Position numbers and translations under genes: made by a program
DNA from: Dendrophyllia cribrosa
Taxonomy: Eukaryota > Cnidaria > Anthozoa > Scleractinia > Dendrophylliidae
Direction of reading: 5' to 3'
Length of the DNA: 64,000 bases
Assembly: GCA_024195265.1 (NCBI GenBank)
Contig: JAJLRJ010000009.1
Coordinates: 16,689,210 to 16,753,209, forward strand
The notes under the pieces: generated by a model
Told to the model about the DNA's origin: nothing
Database searches by the model: none
What the model saw: only the letters and a program-made list of their open reading frames with translations
Part shown: in pieces, positions 23,346 to 36,200 of the stretch
Layout of the letters: the number at the start of each line of letters is the position of its first letter
Numbering within the stretch: position 1 is the first letter of the stretch

Positions 23346-25439
23346 GCGTTGGTTTGCCTGTAAATGGACATTCTATCATGCGTCCTCAACTTGCATTCAT
23401 CAGCACACAGCTGACTTAGGGACGGACAATTTCATTTTACCATCCTTTGTTTGCCTGGTTTACTGTGCTTTTAAATGGCTTCATCACTTATAGATTAAGC
23501 CTTTTCTAAATGCGACATTTACGGCTTTTAAAACAGATTAGAATGAATTAAAAAACGCTAAAAAATATGAACACGATGTTGAACTTTATTGTTATGTGCT
23601 TGTTTTGTTGAAGTTTTAAGCTTGCGAGAGCGGTTTAACCATTAATTCACTCAACCACACAAACAGAGGATGACGAGCCTGTGTGGTTACCGTCTTCCTC
23701 AAAACTGGCAACCATCATCTATAAAACCATCTCATTTGTTTTCATAAATATCCTGATTTAAGCCGGAAATTTACTCAGGTGTGAGAAAACACTCCAAAAA
23801 TAAATGAAATTATTTTGTTTTAAATCAAAAGAGATTTTTCATATATTTTAATAACAAGTTATATCCAATTGTGTCTGTTCATTCCTCTAACGAAGAATTA
23901 AGTAGATTAGACAATTTTATTTTAATTGTACGGTATTTAGATTAAGGGATTAAGGGACTTTCTAGTCTGTCCCCAAAATTGACCTGCCCTGTCTTTCGTG
24001 TATTTGAGCTCTCCCCGGCGCCATGTTAACGCCCAAACGCAGCGCTAGAAGAGAGCAGAATCGGGACACAAGTAACTGTTTATTCATTAAAAAGTTCTTT
24101 CTCTTTCTCTGATATCTGCTATATGTACACAAGGTTTAAAGAACAAAGAGAAATCTCGATTTTTAGCTTTCAATCATATTGAAAAACGACGAAAACACGC
24201 CAGCGAAAAAAGTGCTTCGATCGGACCCGACCACTTCAATAAACATTTCCGCATCCATAGACTCAGAAAATCCAACTATATTTAGACTCACATCATATCG
24301 GTACAGTGTTTGGACTCCCAAAAATAGTAAACTGATCAAACATCAGATACTGCTCTAGCTGTTTGCTTATCGAAATGTTACAACAACGATACTGAACGAC
24401 ATAAACAACGCCACGCGGTGGATTCTCCTTTGGGATGAAATTTGGAAGTGTTGGGTGTGTTATAGCATTCTTCTTATCAACTAATAATAAAATACAAAAC
24501 TGATCAGGTCTGAAATTACACAAATGTTAGAAATCTCAGAAAACCAAACCAAACCTTTCAATGCATTCTTAAAACTTGTTTTAACACTTTGAGAAGTCTT
24601 GAATCTTTTGGCTTCAAGTACGGGTACGTGCTCTGCTGTTTGCCAAGGCCGTGAGCTTTGCCCGCTGATCTGATTTCAGTCGAGCAGTTGCCAAACATAC
24701 TTGCCTTTTGATCTATATCTATTCAAAATCCACTAGTGATCTATGAGTACTTCAAGTACTTGCAAAAGTATACTGCAACAACTGTTGACGTGAATTATAA
24801 CTGTACATCCATTGGATTGGAATGGAACTCTTTGCATGCAGACTTGAGGATTTTACAGTAGTCTACAGTTCAAATTCTAAGCGCGCAAAACTGCTAAAGG
24901 CCTCCGTGTAAAAAAATGTCGGTATAAATGTTATTGCCGGCGATCGTTAGTATGAATACGAAAAACAAAAATATCTTACACATTTTAGTCGAAGATTTGC
25001 ACTTGCAGAACGTGAAATGAAAATAACAATATTCCCCGTGCATTGCAATTTATTACAATTTCAATTTTAATGGTCATATATACTCTTTAGCATTTCCACA
25101 ACAGACTTAACAGTTAAATAAATGAACAAAACAACCGGTAAACACTTTAAAAAAATATTTTATTTGTGACTAGACACAATCTAGGATTATCAATGAACAT
25201 ACAGTGTTCTGTCACACATCAAAATGTCCGGGGAGGGAAGACGGCCTCGTTAATATCAACATCAACATTTTTAACTTTCAAAATCATTGCCAAGACGGGT
25301 TCACAAGTGCCAAACAATATAAAGAAGTGCAATATGATAAAATATAGACATGTTGTTGCTAAATAGCAAAAGATAATAAAATGAAGTTTAAACAAGTCAC
25401 TGCGGCCTACTTGAAGTATTCCGTCGATTTCACTGAATG

Positions 25440-25689
25440 TTATGATCTAGGGTGGTAAATTATTCCACTCGTCATGGTCCTTGCATTTGGGCAAAAACAA
25501 TATTTGTAATCTTCGCATGATACTTGGATGGGGATGAATTTTATAGGGTGGGAGTGGCGAGTTGGTTGGAAAACTTGGCGCTGAACATATGTTGGGATGG
25601 TCATTGTCGCTTGGTTGTGTAGTGCTTTGTGGATCAGGAACAGCCTTATCACCCGTCTTCTGTGTTGTAATGCACATGTAGGCCAGTTA
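25440..25689 (-). pseudogene. LINE reverse-transcriptase C-terminal fragment
   Basis: The minus-strand translation contains NWPTC-LQHRRRVIRLFLIHK-ALHNQ and a run ending TFP-like NARTM-EWNNLPP split between two frames. It resembles the region just after the polymerase core in L2/CR1-like LINEs (pattern W-P-L-R-R-L-K-H, then a FFP-T--WN-LP block). It is truncated at the 5' side where a TTAA MITE begins (25688) and frameshifted internally, so it is a dead remnant. Confidence 0.65.
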
Positions 25690-26007
25690 AAGGGACTGAA
25701 ATATCGTGTTTTCATGATAATGGCCAGGAGCTTGCTTTAAACCACCGCCAAAAGTGATAGAAGCAGAGAAATATGAACTAAACGGACAAAATAACGGCCA
25801 GAAAGGTCAAAATTTCACAAGAATGGCAAGTTTGATTTCTTGACCGCCTGTTAATAAATCAAACTTCATGAACTGTAATCCACTTCAATCCTTGCAATCC
25901 TGCACTTTATCTCCAAACTACTGCTTTTGTTTTGCTCTAAAGAATCTTTTAACGTTGAAATAAGCTAAGCGAAATTTTGCTATTTCGGCGGGCAGTGTCT
26001 CTTTAAG
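25688..26007. mobile_element. TTAA-flanked MITE (piggyBac-like), full copy
   Basis: It starts TTAAAGGGACTG and ends CAGTGTCTCTTTAA. TTAA flanks and inverted AGGGACACTG-type ends are typical of non-autonomous piggyBac derivatives. It sits directly against the LINE fragment. Other copies or fragments are at 22795, 30120, 43491 and 50965. Confidence 0.8.
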
Positions 26008-26259
26008 ATGGTCTAATGTCCGGGTGAATTGCCTCCCTCCTTTGACCAGGAATAAGTCCGCTCGTAGCAAACAAGAGCGCCATGGAAATATACTAGCTAC
26101 TCCAAAATACCTTCCACTCAGTTTGAAACACGGCTACACTTACAAACCCAAACCACTGACTGACCTAAAGATTTGACTTTGGGAAGCAGCGTTTATCATA
26201 TGTTTGCCTGTCGTGCAGATGGTATGATTTATTCAGTATTAAATGGACTGATGTCTGAA

Positions 26260-28800
26260 TGCCTGTCTGCATCAGGTGATTTGATGTTGTTTGTCTCTTC
26301 TACTACTGACCTCTACTTGAGCTCACGAATTGTTGGCAAGGAACGAAGCTAAGTTGCATCACGTGAGTGAGAAAACCTGGTGGTGATTTCTGTCTTGAAA
26401 ATCGATATGCGGGTGTGGCTAAACAGTGGACTATTTCCGTGCGAATTAGAACTGGGTTCTGCTGTCTTACAAGGCACAACAAAAAGCAGTCATTGTGGAG
26501 GATTTTGAATTCGGAACATTTGGATCTCAAACCTAAGTCCAGCCACATGTACAGCGTTATTCTCCAAAGAATTAATCATATTATGTTATGGTAACGATCT
26601 GTTTGTTTATCTATTAGCCCTGTTTCCGTCCACGGAATATTATTTCTGTCTTTCGGCTTTGTAAATTGTTATGTTTCAGTACTGATCTTGTCTTTGTTTA
26701 TGAGGGTTAAAAGGCAGTGTCACGAGATTTGAACCCAAAAATGTATTCCAGCTGGATTTTTGAAAACGATGTCGCCCTAAGAAAGCATCTGTGAGTGTGC
26801 TTGGCCTTTTTTCTAAACCCCACAATATAAAAACTAAAGAGTGTTGCTCTTTTTTGTTGCTTTTTTTTTTCTCTCGCTCTCGCTCCCTTTCCCTCTTCTC
26901 TCTCTTCTCTGTGACTTGTTTGGGCTAGTTGTAGTGAAATTGCTGTAATTTTCGTTGACCACGTTTTCAAAAATTTAGCTATATTTGAACATAGAAACCG
27001 ACTAACAATTCTTCAGTTTTGTGATAAATTACCAGCCAAGCTAGTGTACCAAAACTGTCGATAAGTGTCTTTAGTCATAGATGGACGGACATGGTCTAAA
27101 TGAATTGCAACTTAAAAAATGTTAGGCTAACTTTTTTCAAGTTCTCACATTTTCGTTGCAAAAATGGGCTAGAGCAACCATGATTTGTTCCTCTTTCAAG
27201 AATTCGTTGATTATACTTTCTCGTGGTGTTTTAATATTATTTTGTAAATAAATAAAGGTATTGTGGCATGGTATTGTCCAAACAGGTCAAAATTGCCGTG
27301 AAACTGCCCCTTTAAATAATCCGTCGAACGCCAAGTTACAAAGGCAAACTTCTGTGGCCCTGGGATTCCGGATCGAAATAAATTGAAATTACAAAAGCGG
27401 TTGTTTTCCCACCCTATGCTTCCTATTTCAGTTTCCGCCAGCCTTAATATTGTTCTATAAACGTTCTTGGTCAACCTCGCGTTGATTTGTCCAAAATGCG
27501 TGCTTTTGCTCTGATTAAGTTGCATGACTTCAACCATTGATGACAAAACCCCACCTCGTTTGTTTTCGTCCATATCCCGATTTCACCTGGAGATTTACTC
27601 AGGTGTGAATTGAGAAAACACTGCGAAACATTCACGAAATTTGTTTAATATTCAAGTCTGGAATAATCTTCGCCCGTAAATCAAAAGAGCCGGTCAACCT
27701 CGGTGAGATTTTCCAACGTCCACTTAATTTATCCAATAATCGCAGTTCATTCCGCCCAGGAAGACTTAAGCAGATAAATCTAGATTAGCTAGTTTTCTTT
27801 GAACTGACGGTATTTTGCAATGGTTGAGATGAAGGGAATCAGTGTCGGCAAAAAGCGGCTTACCCTGCCTTTGTGCGAGCCCCTCCCCGGCGCCAATTTA
27901 ATGCCCAAATACACCACCACATGGGAGCAAACTGACAAGATACAGTAACACTGTTTATTTACTTTTTAAAAATCTTTGCACTCCCATATCGGGCTTACGT
28001 ACATACGTTTTAAAATTCAAAACAAAATCTCGAATTTCAGTTAGCATAATATTGAACAACGACAAAACCACGTGCACACCAGTCCTCAAAGTGCTTTGAT
28101 CAGTCCCGTCCACTTCAGATTAAACATTTCCGCATCCGTAGACTTAAAAGCTACACCGTGTTTGGACTCTCAAAGTTTTCAATAGAGTAGAAAATCTAAC
28201 ATCAGACACTGCGGAGTCAAGTTGCTTTCTTATCAACATTATACAACAGCAACGAAAACAGGCCAATGACAATGAACAACAACATCAACAAAGCTCTATA
28301 GTGGATTCTCCTTTGAGATGAAATTTGAAAGTGTTGGGTATCCTGACGAAACATTCTTTTCAACGGGGTGTATAACCAAAATAACTTGTTTTAATTATTC
28401 TATTAATAAAAGACAAAAAACAGGTCAGGAATTACAAATGTTAGAAATCTCAGAAAACTGCAACAAACCAAACCTTTCTAACATTGTTAAAAACCCTTTT
28501 AAAACTGATGAAGTTAAAACTATACAGTTTGAGAAGTCCTGATTCTTATGGCTTCATGCAAATAAAGTCCAGTACGTGTTCTACTGTCTACAAAGAACGT
28601 GAGCTTCGCCTTCTGAGAAACAGTTGCCAAACATACTCGTGATGTACGAGTACTTCAAGTACTTGCAATAAAGTATATCGCATCGACTGTTGACATGAAT
28701 TTTAACTGAATATGTGTACCATTGGATTGGAATGTAACTTTGCATTCATAGACACAAAACCTACAAAGGTATATTTACATCATTTATGCATTGTGTCTGT
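26260..28800 (+). repeat. Diverged duplicated block, copy 2
   Basis: Partner of 22300-25100, in the same orientation and order. It contains an older TTAA-type MITE relic near 27290-27310 (GAAACTGCCCCTTTAA). The ORFs here are not conserved between the copies, which argues that both are non-coding. Confidence 0.7.
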
Positions 28801-28846
28801 ATGTACTCTCAAAGTTAATTAAAAAACGAACATTAGGGACTTCTCT

Positions 28847-28890
28847 ACACAACACAACACAACACAACACAACACAACACAACACAACAA
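28847..28890 (+). repeat. (ACAAC)n microsatellite
   Basis: About eight ACAAC units in a row. Confidence 0.95.
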
Positions 28891-29084
28891 CACGGCGTAG
28901 TACTCCTTTTTTTTAAGGGAAACAAAATTCGGTGGCATGTTGTATATCGCGATGAAACAAACTCTTTATTTGAGTGTATCACTAAAATAACCTTTTAATC
29001 TTTTAATAAAAAAAAAGACAAAAAAGCAGGAATACACAAACAAAGTTACAAAAACCTCGTCTATTAAAACAACCCAAACCAAAT

Positions 29085-29528
29085 CTTCATAATGGTCATT
29101 GTTTTCGTTTTTAAAACTTTACGAAGTTTTAAAAACGTAAGAAACAAATTCAAAGTCTTGATTCTAAAATGCCCGCACTACAGGTTTCTGTCAACCAAGG
29201 CTGAACAAGTCCTCTGATGTAATTTCCATTCGGAAAGTTGCCAAACGCTCTGCGTATATGATACTGTATACGAGTTGTTTTTCGTGTTGCAAACCGGCAC
29301 TGTACCGCGTCTTCATAATGGTCATTGTTTTCGTTTTTAAAACTTTACGTAGTTTTAAAAACGTAAGAAACAAATTCAAAGTCTTGATTCTAAAATGCCC
29401 ACACTACAGGTTTCTGTCAACCAAGGCTGAACAAGCCCTCTGATGTAATTTCCATTCGGAAAGTTGCCAAACGCTCTGCGTATATGATACGAGTGTTTTT
29501 CGTGTTGCAAACCGGCACTGTACCGCGT
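29085..29528 (+). repeat. Tandem duplication, unit 226 bp
   Basis: CTTCATAATGGTCATTG starts at 29085 and again at 29311. Both copies run through TTTTAAAACTTTACG and GCACTGTACCGCGTC. The copies are nearly identical, differing by a few bases and a 5-base indel, so the duplication is recent. Each copy contains the inverted pair GTTTTTAAAACTT/AAGTTTTAAAAAC. Confidence 0.9.
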
Positions 29529-29589
29529 CAACGGTTGACATGAATTGTAACTGTACCAACAATGTATTGGAACGTAACCTTTACCTTTA

Positions 29590-30045
29590 CATTCCCTCCC
29601 CTGAGGTTTACAGTTTTGAGTGCAACCTTTGCATTCCCTTATGACTTGGGTTATGTATTGTAGCTCAGTATAACTTTTGAAACTTCAAATGTAGGTTCGT
29701 TTTCTACATATCAAGGTTCAACTTCACCCTTTGATCTGATGTTCAGTAGGACAGATGCCAAATACTGCCTTATGTGAGTGAAACAAAGTACTTTAACTGT
29801 TTAGAAACGTATACCGCCTTTACAGTTGAGTGTTTACTGTTTGGAGTGTAAAGTTTCGGCATTCCCTTATGGCTTGAGGCATGTAATGTGTGTTTATAGT
29901 TGAGTGTTAACTGTTTGGAGTGTAACCTTTGCATTTCTTTTAGCTTGAGGCATGTAATGTGCGTTTACAGTTGGGTGTTAACTGTTTGGAGTGTAACCTT
30001 TGCATTCCATTATGGCTTGAGGCATGTAACGTAGCTCAGTATAAC
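29590..30045 (+). repeat. Short tandem array, unit about 70 bp
   Basis: Successive units contain TTGAGTGTTAACTGTTTGGA, GTGTAACCTTTGCATTCC and ATGGCTTGAGGCATGTAA. There are at least four diverged copies. Confidence 0.8.
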
Positions 30046-30119
30046 TTAAATTCGCTCTCTGATCTGATTTTTAGGTCGAGACCGTTGCCAAGATCTCTTG
30101 TCTTTAGATGTAAACCTAT

Positions 30120-30345
30120 TTTCAAACTCTTGACCTCCTGTAAAGAAATCAAAATTGTCATTCTTGTGGAATTTGGACCTTTTAGTCGTTATTTTGTCTT
30201 TTTGGTTACTATTTCTGTGCTTTCATCACGTTTGGCGATTTTTCCTCCCTGTTTCAAGATAATAAAGCAAGCTTAAATCACTGAAGCTCCTGGCCATAAT
30301 CATAAAAACACGATATATGAGCAGGGACAGTGTCTCTTTACTATG
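30120..30345 (-). mobile_element. Partial TTAA-type MITE copy
   Basis: Contains the family phrases AAGAAATCAAAATTGTCATTC, GATAATAAAGCAAGCTT, GGCCATAATCATAAAAACACG and GGGACAGTGTCTCTTTA at its right end. Confidence 0.75.
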
Positions 30346-31289
30346 AAACCTTACAGAGTTCAATGGTCATAACAAAGGAGCGACAAATTACATGTTGAAA
30401 GCACTACAGCCATGCACATCTTTTGTTTTTCGAGTCACACGCTAAATATGGCTGAATAACGTAACTAACATAAGGGAAACATTTATACTGGTCATTTGCT
30501 CGAACTAATTTAAAATCTATTGTGGTTATGCACGTTCAAGGCCGAAAAAGCTAACAAAATCACGAAACAAATAAATTTCTCAGGTTTTATAGCCATTGCG
30601 CCTTTATGGTTGTCATGAATCAGAGCAACTCGGTGTACAAAGAATAGATTGGAATGAAATTTAACCAACTGGTCAGGCTCCGACCAGTTGAGAATTTTAA
30701 AATGTTTCTAGTGTGCTCAGTTTATAATGATATTACTTTCTCCTATTTACGTTGTCCCCAGTTACCACGTTCGTGTATAAATACTTTGATACCTCAGTAA
30801 ACAAAGTGATTTATTTAGTTGTTTGTTGTTATTATTAAACTCTTGCATTGTTGCTTGAATTATGTAAAGTGGCTTTGACTGTTGAGCCCTTTGATGACAA
30901 GCTAAATTATGGCTACAGGCGAACAATTAATGCCTCATTTTCAAATGTGTCTCATTCTGTAATCCAGCTACAAAAAAAATCAATTCCGACTATTGAAAGG
31001 ACATGACATAACTAGCCTTCTCTGGAAATTTGAGTCCAATATACCAGATACTCTTGGTGCAATGCTTTTTTACTGAAAAATTCGATATTTTACAAAGAAC
31101 GTATTATTCATTAGCGCTTTTGTTACCCAGCAATTCTGCAGTTTTTGATAGCCGATATTTCCTTAACATTACATTCAAAGAACTAAAACGTGTGCTTTTC
31201 AACTTTTGAAGTCATTCGCATTTTTAAAACAGGATGCCTGCCTTCTCTACGGAAGTCATTCTCCAAAATAACTGTCTGTTGAAATAAAG
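30346..31289. other. Intergenic, no gene seen
   Basis: AT-rich, with stops in all frames and no recognisable repeat apart from short A/T runs. Confidence 0.45.
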
Positions 31290-31402
31290 GGGTAAGTTTC
31301 TAAAGAAACTGTTGTGCTGCGTCGGCGGGGGAGTGAAACCGTCGCGAAAATTTGGTTTTATCAACCTAATTGATACAAAGTGAATTGGCTACCCCGAAAA
31401 GG

Positions 31403-31449
31403 GATTCAAAAGCGGACGCTTCGAGCGCTTGCCATTCGTCAAAGCGAAT
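31403..31449 (-). ncRNA. Decayed hammerhead motif (minus)
   Basis: Minus strand: ATTCGCT, then UUGACGA, a stem II of GGCAAGCGCUC type, GAAG in place of GAAA, C, GUC. Two core changes suggest loss of activity. Confidence 0.5.
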
Positions 31450-31489
31450 GACGAAGGTTTACGGCTCGAAATGTCAGCTTTGAAATCGC
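31444..31489 (+). ncRNA. Decayed hammerhead motif (plus)
   Basis: GCGA, A-UGACGA, a weak stem II (GGUUUACGGCUC), GAAA, U, GUC, AGC, then UCGC closing stem I with GCGA. The first core base is A instead of C. Confidence 0.5.
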
Positions 31490-31769
31490 ATTTGGGTGGT
31501 CAATTTACCTTATCGACTTAATTGATAAAACCAGATTTTTGTGTCTGTTTAATACGGTCGTCTTATAAAAGTAGATGCACGTTATCTCGAGCATACGAGC
31601 ACGCATTGGAAACAACAAAATTGTTCGACAAAGCTGGAGTAGATGACTGTACAACAGTCTTCAAGGAAAATATATTTTTTTAATCAACTCTTTATGATTG
31701 ATAGCTGAATGACCGGGCTGGGAGTCTATTGGATATCGGATATTTAAAAAGTGCTTCATTTTCAGACTC

Positions 31770-32040
31770 CATTCACATGAAAGCTACTGAGTACAATATT
31801 TTCCTGCGGTGCTGTTTATTATGCTGTACAACTGAGATGGTTCTAACTTTTGAATCTGTGGATGAAATCCTGTAGTGTGACCATTCAAATAGCCAAAGCT
31901 ATTGAGCAGTACTTTCATGTGATACTGTTTATTATGCTATATATGGTGGTTCTACCTTTGAGTATGTGCGTAGATAAAATCCTGAAGGATGACTATTCAA
32001 CTGAAAGCTGCTGAGTACTGCTAAATTCTTTCCTGTGGTG
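31770..32040 (-). repeat. Tandem copies of the GAATGGTCACAC family, reverse orientation
   Basis: Two to three diverged units: GGTGCTGTTTATTATGCTGTA, GTTCTAACTTTTGAATCTGT, GGATGAAATCCTGTAGTGTG and ACCATTCAAATAG recur as the reverse complement of the 58330-58645 array. Confidence 0.8.
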
Positions 32041-33233
32041 CTAATTATTTTTCTTCCCAATGTAGCTCTAACTTTACTTTATTACGGCAATTAAGCAGTT
32101 CTTCCGACTGAGGGACTAGGTAACTAATTTTTAATTTCCTATGACGCTTTTCTTAGTAATGTTTTTTCCCCACTGAGTCGACAAACATATGACACTAGAT
32201 GTTTTTCTTTTCATATGCGTATCTCCGGGAACTGTTATAGCAATGTCTTTCTTTCGTTAAAAAACATAGATACTGGGAAGAGCTGTACATATATATTAAA
32301 TGATGAAATAATTCCTTTCCACACGGATTTCTTCCCGTGTGGAATGTTTAAAACATGGCTTGTCCATTTGGTGAATTAAAAGAAATTAAAATCCCATCTG
32401 ATGCGAAGTTAATGGCAGGAAGCAATTTAAGATTACCATTAAGAGAAAATATGAAACGAGATCTCCAACGTGTTTATATAAGGTCTGAGACTGTTTATTT
32501 GACAGTGGCTAGGAATTCGACAATCGTTGAGAATTCATAAAAAATCTTAAAGGATATTGTTTACCCCGTTTTTTTTTTATTAAAACATATTCCCACGTTT
32601 GTTATTTGAACTATTCAATTTTGTTAATTGGGAGGTATTTAAGCCACGCTTGCTATTCTGTCTGAAATCCGGCAAATCCCTGTAGGCTCTCCTGCTTAGA
32701 AATTTCATCACAATTGACAAGTTTCCGCCGAAGAAGGGTTTGCTAACGGGCTCTTTCATCTTCAGTGACCCAGCCGTTGTATTTTTAACTCCCCTTCGGT
32801 ATTTAACCTTTTGACATGAAAAGTCTTTTGTGCTTTCCATACTTGAAAACACGAGAATGGAACGGAAATTTAGACGATCGGTTTAAGGACGACGATACTT
32901 TTAGTAAGTTGTTGCTGCCAGCAACTGAACGAAATGAACCAACCTTAGCGTTACATCCGCAGTTCTAGCAAAATGGGCTCTTTTGGGAAAGAATCCGGAC
33001 ATAGCGAATCCGGACATGGCTCTCGACATAGAACAAATAGATATTTAATATCTTTTGTAGATGACAATGTCATTACAGACATGTGACGTAATTGACCTGG
33101 GCCGTCTGCGAATGTGTCATAAAACCTTCATGTGCACTTCATTCTCCAGTGAAAGTGTTTGACTTCAAGAGCACCAACCCCCAAAAAATCGTACAACAAA
33201 CGCCGACGAGTCTTACCCTCACAATTTACCAAC
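32041..33233. other. Upstream region of the five-exon secreted-protein gene
   Basis: No coding exon is convincing. The ORF at 32355-32540 lacks splice or motif support. No clear TATA box sits close to 33234, so the transcription start cannot be placed. Confidence 0.4.
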
Positions 33234-36200
33234 ATGGCATTCTGGCAAGCGATCGTTACTGCTTTATTTTTGGTGTTTATCCTAAGCGATTTTACGACCG
33301 TAGAAACCTTGATCACGAGCAACAGAAAAACACTACAGCAGCTGTGTCGTAGCCCTGAGTCAAGAAACGTTCTGGAACTGAAAGCGTTTTTTGATCTAAG
33401 AAAGGTATGAACTACAGACAACTGTTAAATATATTTACTTGCTGTGAACACAAAACTTGTCCATGACAGCATTGATAAGCTTAGATGTTTTTGTATTTGA
33501 TTATTTCTATTTCCTTTTCGACGCTTTCAGTCTTTTGCGTGCTTGAAAATGGAAACATGTTCAAGGGTTCCAGTTTGCTTTGTGGAAGATACTCCTGATC
33601 TTGGGCAGGAAAGTCTCAATGATTGTTCCCTGTGGAATCTGCTCTTACAGGGACTTCAGGTAATAGAAACTTAAGGCTCGTTTGATTGAGCGTATTCCAG
33701 AATAAGAATAAACAGAACAGTCTATGAGAATTGTTTGTTTAGGCACACTTTTAGTATACGACTACCAAAACATTCTTATAACACAGCGATAGGAGATGTT
33801 TAGTTTTCCAGTTCTCCCAAATGCCATAAAACGCGATTTTTTGTTACAATTCTGCATATTATTATTCCGAAATACGTTCAATCGAACGCACCCCGTAATA
33901 AGCTACAAACATCAAATGTTTTGTATGCAAAAAATGTCTTGTTTTCCCGGGAAGAAGTGCACAGGAAGGCCATCCGATGTGCATGGCCATGGACCAACTT
34001 ACGGTATGTAATCAACTGACCACCGAAACGAGTACTTGGTGCCGTTTACAAATCACCGACAAATTACCTTCTCTTTTATAAGCTGGTTTTCAACACGGCC
34101 AGAATTGAATTAAGAATGGATTTAATTTAATAAGCTATGAACAAAAGTGTTCTGTAAAAAGTTATGTTTATGCCCGATGAAGGAGGGTACACCGAAGGTC
34201 GTCCGAATTGGGTTAACCACTGAATTACTGTGCCTAATACATTGATCCGAGCACTTGATTTGTTGACAGAGTATTTTTTCTTTTAATCCGAGATGATTTG
34301 TATGCTCTGAGTACCGTGAGATCTCATGGGACTTTGTTCGCGTTTCAAACTATGTCAAGCCAGGAATTAATTACATAAAGGAGGGTTTTGTTGTTGACCT
34401 TTTTTATGAAACCTCTCGACAAATCGAGACAAGGCCTCGTGCCTTCAGTAAACTAAATTATTACCAAAGCATCTAAACCACAAGTCCTGATAATATAATG
34501 AGATATTGTAATGCATACTTCTTTATAAGATTATAGTCAATTTTGGTCTTCTAAAGAAAGACTCCTTTCACATGCGGCATTTTGTGTTCAGTTGGAGTGT
34601 AAATTTTCTTTGACCAAACAGCGTTGCACATTTTACTTTTGAGTTAGCCCATTGCAAGTAAGAGGACAAAACAACATCCCCAAATTCTTAGCCTGGGTTT
34701 GTTCTTAGCACATTCTTAAAATTTTGGCCAATCTCAGCCTCGACATTCTTATGAAAAGGTTCTTATAAAAAGGATTATGGTTTACAGAACATCTTAGTAG
34801 TACTTGATAGCTGTTTTGCTTATTTTCCTTCCAATGACAACCCTAAGGTTTGCGAAGGTCTACATTATAGAAAGGACTGGGATGTTGTTATCCGTATGCG
34901 CTGAGCAATCCGCAGTTCACGGCTGAAATTTATATCAATTTTTCAACGCTGTCTAAATCGGTTCAAAACGTCTAAGAAGATCCTTATGTTCTGGTATATG
35001 GGAGATATGAAACATTTCTAAACGATTGCGATCAAACGCGCCCACTTTATGAACGTGCGCGATGGAGTAATTACTCGGAAGATTTCATTGGAAATTTTCT
35101 AAACAAAAATGTTTGGCTTGACTCTCTGACCTGCATAAACTGCTTCGAATTCCGAGATCAGTACAACACTACAAAGGGTCTCTAAACAGACAGCATAAAC
35201 TTTTTAAACTACTGTAAATTGACAACTTTAAGGGCCCTCCTGCGAGATTAATTAAATTTGGGTTGGCGTTGACAGATATATTAATGCTAGTTGACATGAA
35301 GTGGGCTTGTTGCTTCCCTAAATTGCCTTATTACTAATCTCTAGCCTCTAAAGGTTCACTTTTGCAAGCGTTAATCAGTCTCAGCTGAGTTCAAGTCCTA
35401 TTTCTGGACATGCCCTTCAAGGCTTTTTTTTAAGTGTCATTTTCGTCGTGCATTGTTCGATCTTGTTTATGTGTTATCCTTTAAACTACCCAAAAAATGT
35501 TGTGTCTGTGTTGAATATGTTTATACTGAAATGGTATCAAATTTATTTTTTTGTTTTAACTCGGGTTTTGAATTTCACGTTCACGAGATGGGATCAAAAC
35601 CAAATGCCGCATATGCGACTGAAACCCAATGTGCGTGGAATAGCAATTCGTCTTTGCAACAGTGAGATTTCACATCATGTTCTCTCCCTCGTTTAAGAAA
35701 ATTATCAACAGCAACGTTTCCACTGAAGTGCTAAACACGTGTTAAACTTTTTAACAACCCCCGCTGTAAGCAGTGTTGATTCAATGGACTTTTATGTTGC
35801 CGAGAAGCCAGTTGGCCTCAGATTGATTCCTTCAAGAGATCAATCGTTATTTGCCACCGGCAAATTCCTCATGTGTTTCTGTGTTTTTCTGTTGTTGTTT
35901 TTTTTTTCACCTTAATATTCGAAGTTGCCGTACTTGACTGCGAGTGCCAACTGTTGTGACCGCAGACGTGACAATGCCTGAGAACGAAATACATTACCTG
36001 GACTGACATGCCCGGGAGGGGGGGGGGGGGGGGGGGGGGGGAGGGGGGGGGGGGTACTCAACAAAGTTTTGTACGGGGATGTCCATACCCTTACCCTTTC
36101 ATATACCGTTTTTGACAGAAAAGGTACCCCTTTCATATGCCTTTCATTGAAAATGGTACCCCTTTCATATAGCCTTTACGTGCGTCTGTTTGATGTATTT

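Larger units (their letters stand above)
22300..25100 (+). repeat. Diverged duplicated block, copy 1
   Basis: Landmarks recur in order in 26260-28800: GGCTGATTTGATGT/AGGTGATTTGATGT, GAAAATCCAGAGGCGG/GAAAATCGATATGCGG, CTCCCCGGCGCC (24012 and 27883), CACTGTTTATT-like text and GTGGATTCTCCTTTG (24418 and 28302). Divergence and indels are substantial, so this is an old duplication. No gene is identified in either copy. Confidence 0.75.
31290..31545. mobile_element. Head-to-head pair of PLE pLTR fragments
   Basis: The left part (GGTAAGTTTCTAAAGAAACTG through CTGCGTCGGCGGG) parallels 15537-15600. The right part ends CAATTTACCTTATCGACTTAATTGATAAAACC, the reverse complement of the left part's TTTTATCAACCTAATTGATA region. 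Two decayed hammerhead motifs face each other in the centre (minus 31403-31449, plus 31444-31489). Confidence 0.75.

Noticed and set aside
33796..34011. Extra Cys-containing exon of the secreted-protein gene
   Set aside because: Has a good donor at 34011 region but no acceptor that keeps the Cys-rich frame in phase with exon 2; the five-exon model is complete without it.
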